Part shown: positions 6,893-11,083 of the stretch, piece after piece
Layout of the letters: each line of letters opens with the position of its first letter
How positions within the stretch are numbered: position 1 is the first letter of the stretch
Source: Clostridia bacterium
GTDB lineage: Bacteria; Bacillota; Clostridia; Oscillospirales; CAG-272
Assembly: GCA_017461825.1 (NCBI GenBank)
Contig: JAFTXB010000262.1
Coordinates: forward strand, 1 to 11,083
Direction of reading: 5' to 3'
DNA length: 11,083 bases
Position numbers and translations under genes: made by a program
The notes under the pieces: generated by a model
Seen by the model: only the letters and a program-made list of their open reading frames with translations
What the model was told of the DNA's origin: nothing
Database searches by the model: none

Positions 6893-7978
6893 ATGGGAAT
6901 AGAAACCAACGAATTTGATTTTGAAAATCGAATCATGAATACAGGCTATAATGCCACCGAGGATTCTGACGCAGATGCATCACTTCGTCCAAAAAGACTT
7001 GACGAATATATCGGACAAGAAAAGGTCAAGGAAAATCTCAAGATTTATATCGAAGCAGCTAAGCTCAGAAACGATCCGTTAGACCACGTTTTGCTTTATG
7101 GACCTCCCGGTCTTGGTAAGACTACTTTATCCAATATTATTGCATCGGAAATGGGGGTAAACATCCGCATCACTTCCGGTCCGGCAATTGAAAAGCAGGG
7201 GGATCTCGCGGCAATCCTCACAAATCTCAATGAGGGAGATGTCCTTTTTATTGACGAGATACATCGGCTCTCTCGCTCTATCGAGGAGATCCTATACCCT
7301 GCCATGGAAGATTACGCATTGGATATTATCATCGGTAAAGGACCTGCAGCCCGCAGCATCCGAATCGATCTCCCACGCTTTACCTTGATCGGCGCGACAA
7401 CACGTGCGGGGCAAATGACTACACCGCTTCGCGATCGCTTCGGGGTCATTTTAAAGCTTGAGCTCTACACGCCCGAGGAGCTTGCAAGCATTGTCCGCCG
7501 TAACGCAGGCATCCTCGAAATGCAGATCACTGATGACGGTGCAATTGAGATTGCAAGCCGATCTCGCGGAACTCCACGTATTGCAAATCGATTACTCAAG
7601 CGTGTGCGCGATTTCGCACAGGTCAAAGGAGACGGAGCCATCAATTCTGATATTGCCAACTATGCACTCAATCGCCTTGAGATAGATGCGCTTGGACTTG
7701 ACAATGTCGATCGCAGAATGCTCGAAACCATCATCAAGTTTTATGATGGCGGACCTGTAGGTTTGGAGACACTTGCGGCAACCGTTGGCGAAGAAGCTGT
7801 TACTTTGGAAGATATGTATGAGCCATATCTCATGCAGATCGGTTTTTTAAACCGTACCCCACGCGGCAGATGTGTCACAAGAATGGCATACGAACATCTT
7901 GGACTTCCCTATCGTGCCTCAATACCATCTCAGGAAGAACAGTTAAAACTGTTTGATGATATTCCACCAAAAAGCTAA
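6893..7978 (+). CDS. ruvB: Holliday junction branch migration ATPase RuvB
   Basis: 361-residue AAA+ motor that pulls DNA through the RuvA-bound junction. Visible elements are: the family N-terminal block RPKRLDEYIGQEKVKENL (32-49), Walker A GPPGLGKTT (70-78), Walker B LFIDE (118-122), sensor 1 GATTRAG (167-173), arginine-finger region LRDRFG (179-184) and sensor 2 block RGTPRIANRLLKRVRD (225-240). The winged-helix DNA-binding domain includes YDGGPVGLETLA (284-295) and RTPRGR (321-326). All key residues are intact. The ATG at 6893 is the first possible start after an in-frame TAA (6887-6889); its AAAGGA site is 15 bases upstream, longer than usual, so an ATT start at 6890 or Met15 cannot be fully excluded. 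It follows ruvA after 36 nt and is the last gene before a terminator. Confidence 0.97.
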   Translation: MGIETNEFDFENRIMNTGYNATEDSDADASLRPKRLDEYIGQEKVKENLKIYIEAAKLRNDPLDHVLLYGPPGLGKTTLSNIIASEMGVNIRITSGPAIEKQGDLAAILTNLNEGDVLFIDEIHRLSRSIEEILYPAMEDYALDIIIGKGPAARSIRIDLPRFTLIGATTRAGQMTTPLRDRFGVILKLELYTPEELASIVRRNAGILEMQITDDGAIEIASRSRGTPRIANRLLKRVRDFAQVKGDGAINSDIANYALNRLEIDALGLDNVDRRMLETIIKFYDGGPVGLETLAATVGEEAVTLEDMYEPYLMQIGFLNRTPRGRCVTRMAYEHLGLPYRASIPSQEEQLKLFDDIPPKS

Positions 7979-8027
7979 AAAAGCGGCTTGGAACCTCACT
8001 TAAGGGGGGCTCCAAGCCATCTTTTTT
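7977..8027. terminator. Bidirectional intrinsic terminator between convergent genes
   Basis: GGCTTGGA (7985-7992) pairs perfectly with TCCAAGCC (8011-8018). After one mismatch, about four more pairs (CCTC with GGGG, one being G-U) extend the stem. Six T follow on the plus strand (8022-8027), and six A precede (7977-7982), which read as six T on the minus strand. It can therefore end both ruvB transcription and that of the convergent membrane-protein gene. The ruvB TAA (7976-7978) and the opposing gene's TAA (8028-8026) are built into these tracts. Confidence 0.9.
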
Positions 8028-8808
8028 AGTTTGATTCAAATTCCGATTTGATTTTCAGATCTTTCATATATGAACGATGAAGCAACCAAATCATGATAAT
8101 ATAGCCAAGCAAAACCGACAAAACATCAAAAATGTAAAATGTGAGCATCAGTAAAGTATTCGCCAGTCCTATCGGGAATCCTGCGGAAATATCATGAATC
8201 AAGCGCGAAAGAATCATAAAAGCCGAAGGGACCAAGGCAACAAGCATGGTTGCTTTGCCGATTGGATTTTTTAGATCAAACAAAGTAACATGCGGTAAGT
8301 AACCCAATAAAAAAGTCGTACGCTCAGGGGTGGTTGCTTTAACAGAAATGTGCTTTTTTAAGAGAAGATGTATGAAAGTTACAGAAATTGTCATCAAAAT
8401 CAATTCGAGAACAATATCCAAAAGAATGTACGGCAGATAATACTCAAAAAAATCGTTAATCGACGGAAATCCAATTACAAAGCATCCTGCGACATGATTG
8501 GCAAAATATCGCACCACAGAAAGTACTGAAATTGAAAAGAACAGAGCTTTTGATTCTTCAATTCCGTAATGAATATATGAATACAAAATGCCGGAGAGTA
8601 CCACCCAATAAAACAGATAGTGGCATACGTCCTTCAATATATCCCAAATTGAAGGTAAAGGCGACATCATAAGCAAAATATCGCTGGCGATCCAGTGATA
8701 GGCAGGTGTCCATATAGCGGCAAAAAACAATGCAATGCCTCCCGCAAAAAACATTGTCTTTCGCAAATGTGTTTTTTTACATAGATCTTTATATATTATT
8801 TCGTTCAA
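8026..8808 (-). CDS. Polytopic membrane protein of unknown function
   Basis: 260-residue protein that I do not recognise. Hydrophobic segments suggest about six or seven membrane helices, roughly at 18-40, 62-80, 88-112, 123-150, 186-205 and 213-245 (possibly two). The first ~17 residues and the C-terminal tail (about 244-260) are polar and charged. A central polar loop (about 151-183) includes LGYLPHVTLFDLKNPIGKAT (168-187). No enzyme motif or substrate-binding signature is visible. The start is TTG at 8808: AAAGGA lies 11 bases upstream, an in-frame TAA lies further up, and no ATG or GTG intervenes. Met19 is a possible alternative with a poor ribosome site. It is a single-gene unit with its own extended -10 promoter, convergent with ruvB and divergent from the M14 peptidase. 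Coding is certain from length and membrane pattern; function is not. Confidence 0.82.
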   Translation of the reverse strand: MNEIIYKDLCKKTHLRKTMFFAGGIALFFAAIWTPAYHWIASDILLMMSPLPSIWDILKDVCHYLFYWVVLSGILYSYIHYGIEESKALFFSISVLSVVRYFANHVAGCFVIGFPSINDFFEYYLPYILLDIVLELILMTISVTFIHLLLKKHISVKATTPERTTFLLGYLPHVTLFDLKNPIGKATMLVALVPSAFMILSRLIHDISAGFPIGLANTLLMLTFYIFDVLSVLLGYIIMIWLLHRSYMKDLKIKSEFESN

Positions 8809-8819
8809 AGTGTGTTCGG

Positions 8820-8825
8820 TCCTTT
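8820..8825 (-). promoter_or_regulatory. Ribosome binding site for the TTG start of the membrane protein
   Basis: AAAGGA on the minus strand, 11 bases before TTG at 8808. It supports the TTG as start in the absence of any in-frame ATG or GTG upstream. Confidence 0.6.
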
Positions 8826-8840
8826 CACTAACGTTACTTT

Positions 8841-8849
8841 ATTATAGCA
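8841..8849 (-). promoter_or_regulatory. Extended -10 promoter of the membrane-protein gene
   Basis: TGCTATAAT on the minus strand: a perfect -10 (8846-8841) with the TGn extension. No good -35 lies 16-18 bases upstream, which fits an extended -10 promoter. Transcription would start near 8834, inside the palindrome TAACGTTA (8829-8836). Confidence 0.6.
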
Positions 8850-8944
8850 TAGATTTTCATCCAATTCGCCTTTTATTTGTAAATAATTTGTTTGAAGTGG
8901 CATATTCTGATAGCAAAAATACTTTTTTGTAATGGGAGGAACCA

Positions 8945-9868
8945 ATGGAATCACAGAAAAGAATGAAATTTCCAAATCCCACCCCTTTTGACTATCAACA
9001 GCTGACAGAAAAAATAATTTCGTTTGAAAAACGGTATCCTTTTCTTCGGTATCAGTATATAGGCACATCGATCTTAGGAAAAGGAATTCCTGCATTAACG
9101 CTTGGAAACGGACACCGAAGTGTAATATATGTGGGCGCACATCATGGAATGGAGTGGCTGACCTCCGTACTGTTGATACAATTTATCGAAGATTTCTGCA
9201 ATCTCTATGAAAGCGGCGGACTTGCCGGAAAAACCTCGGTTCGTGCTGTTTTCAGCACACATACTATCACGGTTATTCCAATGCTCAATCCAGATGGCGT
9301 AGACTACCAAATTCACGGAATCGATTCAGATAACCCACTTTTCGAGCGCCTAAAAAGATCCAATCCTTCAATGGATTTTTCAAACTGGCAAGCAAATGCC
9401 CGAGGGGTGGATCTTAACCACAATTACGATGCAGGCTTTTGGGAATATAAAATCTTAGAAAAAGAAAATGACATTAAAGAAGGTGCAACTCGATACAGTG
9501 GCGAATCTCCCGAATCCGAGCCTGAGGTGGCAGCGATATGCAATCTGATCCGTTTTCAAAAAGATCTACGGGGTGTCATGACACTACATACTCAAGGTGA
9601 AGAAATCTGCTACCCTTTCCACAGCACCGTCCCAAAGGGAGCTCATGCAATCGCTCGTCACCTATCCCTGCTAACTGGCTACACAATCAACACAGGAAAC
9701 GGACTTTCCTCATACGGAGGCTTAAGTGATTGGTGTAACCAAAAGATGAGTATTCCCTCTTTTACAATTGAATGCGGAAAAGGCAAGAATCCACTGCCAA
9801 TCCACGCAATGCCCGGAATATATACCAATCTAAAAAATGCCTTTTTTGCTTTTCCGACTCTGCTTTAA
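8945..9868 (+). CDS. M14 family zinc metallopeptidase, probable cytoplasmic peptidoglycan-peptide hydrolase
   Basis: 307-residue carboxypeptidase-fold enzyme. Zinc ligands are His67 and Glu70 in GAHHGMEW (64-71) and His215 in TLHTQGEE (213-220). The catalytic general base is Glu276 in FTIECGKGKNP (273-283). The substrate-binding block reads ARGVDLNHNYD (152-162): where pancreatic carboxypeptidases have Asn-Arg to hold the terminal carboxylate, this protein has Asn158-His159. Similar substitutions occur in gamma-D-glutamyl-diaminopimelate peptidases, so murein peptides are a reasonable but unproven substrate. No signal peptide or LysM domain is present, so it probably acts in the cytoplasm, for example in peptidoglycan recycling. 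GGGAGGA lies four bases before the ATG. It is divergent from the unknown membrane protein. I found no convincing promoter or terminator of its own. Confidence 0.9.
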   Translation: MESQKRMKFPNPTPFDYQQLTEKIISFEKRYPFLRYQYIGTSILGKGIPALTLGNGHRSVIYVGAHHGMEWLTSVLLIQFIEDFCNLYESGGLAGKTSVRAVFSTHTITVIPMLNPDGVDYQIHGIDSDNPLFERLKRSNPSMDFSNWQANARGVDLNHNYDAGFWEYKILEKENDIKEGATRYSGESPESEPEVAAICNLIRFQKDLRGVMTLHTQGEEICYPFHSTVPKGAHAIARHLSLLTGYTINTGNGLSSYGGLSDWCNQKMSIPSFTIECGKGKNPLPIHAMPGIYTNLKNAFFAFPTLL

Positions 9869-9889
9869 ATGGAAATTTACAAAAAAGTA

Positions 9890-9918
9890 TTGCATGACGG
9901 TCAAAAATGTGATATGAT
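9890..9918 (+). promoter_or_regulatory. Promoter of the DUF362-ferredoxin gene
   Basis: -35 TTGCAT (9890-9895), spacer 17 bases, -10 TATGAT (9913-9918), with TGA before the -10 as a TGn extension. Transcription would start near 9925, about 23 bases before the ATG at 9948. The gene can therefore be expressed apart from the M14 gene upstream. Confidence 0.72.
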
Positions 9919-9947
9919 GTAAAAAAATGTGAGAAAGGGTAAAAATA

Positions 9948-11083
9948 ATGCCGCAAGTATCTGTTGTGTCCTGTAACAGCTATCATGCCGATGAAGTCAG
10001 AAACGCATTGATAAAGGTGCTTGAACCGCTCGGCGGACTTTCGTGGGTTCGTCCGGGCATGAAAATTGCTATCAAGGCAAATCTTGTCTCCATGATGAAA
10101 CCTGAAGCTGCCGCTACTACGCACCCTGCACTTCTTTGTGAGCTTGTGCAGCTTTTATGTAAGCGTGGAGCAGTTCCCATCATCGGTGACAGCCCCGGAG
10201 GACTTTATAATGCTGCCGTACTTAACCGTATTTACAGCGTCACGGGCATGAAGCAAGCCGAAGCTGTAGGAGCACACCTCAATCAAAATTTTTCAACCCG
10301 CGAGGCAACTTTTCATGATGCGATGGTTGCACATGACTTTATGTATACTGCCTATCTTGATGAATGTGATGCCATTATCGATTTTTGTAAATTAAAAACG
10401 CACGGAATGATGGGCATGAGCGCTGCCGTAAAAAACATGTTCGGTGTTGTTCCCGGAACCTTTAAACCCGAATACCATTTTCGGTATCCCGATCACCGAG
10501 ATTTTGCAAAAATGTTGATAGATCTCAACACCTATTTTTCGGAAAAGATCAAGCTTTGTTTAGTCGATGCCGTTGTTGGTATGGAAGGAAACGGCCCCAC
10601 TCAAGGAACACCACGGCAGATCGGAGCCTTGCTCGCATCCACTTCACCACACGCATTGGATCTGACTTGCGCAAAACTGATCGGGCTTGGGATCAACGAT
10701 GTTCCTACACTACAGATCGCACATGAAAACGGGTGGATCCCTATTACACCCGATCAACTAAAAATCCACGGTGATCTTGATGCCCTTTGTATTGACGACT
10801 TTAAAAATATTCATGTAAGACGCAGCCTACAGTTTGAAGGAGCAGGACGTTTTGCCGCTATGTTCGTCAAAAGCGCACTTCGTGCTGAGCCTCGTCCTAA
10901 AAGGAGTCTATGCATCGGTTGCAAAAAATGCGCTGAGATCTGCCCTGCCCATGTCATCGAAATGAAAAATGGGATTCCGCAAATTGACCGCAAAAAATGT
11001 ATTACATGCTTCTGTTGTCAAGAATTCTGCCCCGTAGGTGCCATGAAGGTACATCGTCCTTTGATTGCAAGAATATTGAATCA
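9948..11083 (+). CDS. DUF362 domain protein with C-terminal 2[4Fe-4S] ferredoxin domain (3' end cut by window)
   Basis: Open from ATG at 9948 to the right edge (378 codons seen, no stop); other proteins of this architecture are of about this length, so little is missing. GAAAGGG lies eight bases before the ATG. The DUF362 part (about 1-300) contains recognisable blocks: IAIKANLVSMMKPEAAATTH (40-59), PIIGDSPGG (77-85), DAIIDFCKLKTHGMMGMSAAVKNMFGVVPG from 141 to 170 (key residues Lys148, Lys150, His152, Lys162, Asn163) and DAVVGMEGNGPTQG (207-220). The ferredoxin part has CIGCKKCAEICP (322-333) and CITCFCCQEFCP (351-362), two CxxCxxCxxxCP cluster sites; Cys356 is an extra cysteine within the second. 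There is no signal peptide or membrane segment, so a cytoplasmic electron-transfer protein is likely. The enzymatic role of DUF362 in this architecture is not established. Confidence 0.93.
   Translation, partial: MPQVSVVSCNSYHADEVRNALIKVLEPLGGLSWVRPGMKIAIKANLVSMMKPEAAATTHPALLCELVQLLCKRGAVPIIGDSPGGLYNAAVLNRIYSVTGMKQAEAVGAHLNQNFSTREATFHDAMVAHDFMYTAYLDECDAIIDFCKLKTHGMMGMSAAVKNMFGVVPGTFKPEYHFRYPDHRDFAKMLIDLNTYFSEKIKLCLVDAVVGMEGNGPTQGTPRQIGALLASTSPHALDLTCAKLIGLGINDVPTLQIAHENGWIPITPDQLKIHGDLDALCIDDFKNIHVRRSLQFEGAGRFAAMFVKSALRAEPRPKRSLCIGCKKCAEICPAHVIEMKNGIPQIDRKKCITCFCCQEFCPVGAMKVHRPLIARILN

Noticed and set aside
8881..8930. Promoter for the M14 gene using TATTCT (8903-8908)
   Set aside because: Only four of six -10 positions match and no -35 lies at 16-18 bases; too weak to annotate.
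1..11083. CRISPR arrays, transposases, integrases, tRNA or rRNA genes, riboswitches, toxin-antitoxin or defence genes
   Set aside because: Looked for on both strands; no repeat arrays, terminal inverted repeats, tRNA-like cloverleaf or relevant protein motifs were seen.

Overview
The window looks like an ordinary chromosomal segment of a low-to-mid GC Gram-positive bacterium, most likely a member of the Clostridia. The evidence is a DUF951 protein (a family largely confined to Firmicutes), the paired ECF ATPases EcfA1/EcfA2, a YfhO-type membrane protein, AAAGGA/GGAGG ribosome binding sites, and TTGACA/TATAAT promoters with TGn extensions. I cannot name the genus. I see no mobile element, CRISPR array, tRNA, rRNA or phage gene.

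Left block (1-2699, minus strand): one apparent operon read leftwards, ruvC, a RlmI-like methyltransferase without a PUA domain, ecfA1, ecfA2 (cut by the window edge). Gaps are 3 and 14 nt, then a TAATG overlap. A perfect TTGACA-17-TATAAT promoter drives it. EcfA1 and EcfA2 form the ATPase heterodimer of a vitamin/metal uptake transporter; ecfT would be expected just beyond position 1.

Centre block (2907-7978, plus strand): a second strong promoter drives DUF951, a 1025-residue YfhO-family membrane protein, ruvA and ruvB, closely spaced and ending in a hairpin terminator. ruvC therefore lies divergently from ruvAB, about 3.5 kb away, although the three proteins form one Holliday-junction processing machine: RuvAB migrates the junction and RuvC cuts it.

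Right block (8026-11083): an unrecognised polytopic membrane protein (minus strand, TTG start) converges on ruvB and shares the bidirectional terminator. Divergent from it are a cytoplasmic M14 zinc peptidase, probably for peptidoglycan peptides, and then, from its own promoter, a DUF362 protein with a C-terminal 2[4Fe-4S] ferredoxin domain that runs off the right edge.

No intergenic stretch exceeds 300 bases. I do not see a clearly novel multi-gene system. The points most worth a second look are a roughly 28-residue insertion in EcfA2, the methyltransferase lacking the motif VI cysteine, the split ruvC/ruvAB arrangement, a symmetric set of ACAGA half-sites around the DUF951 promoter, and the unidentified membrane protein.
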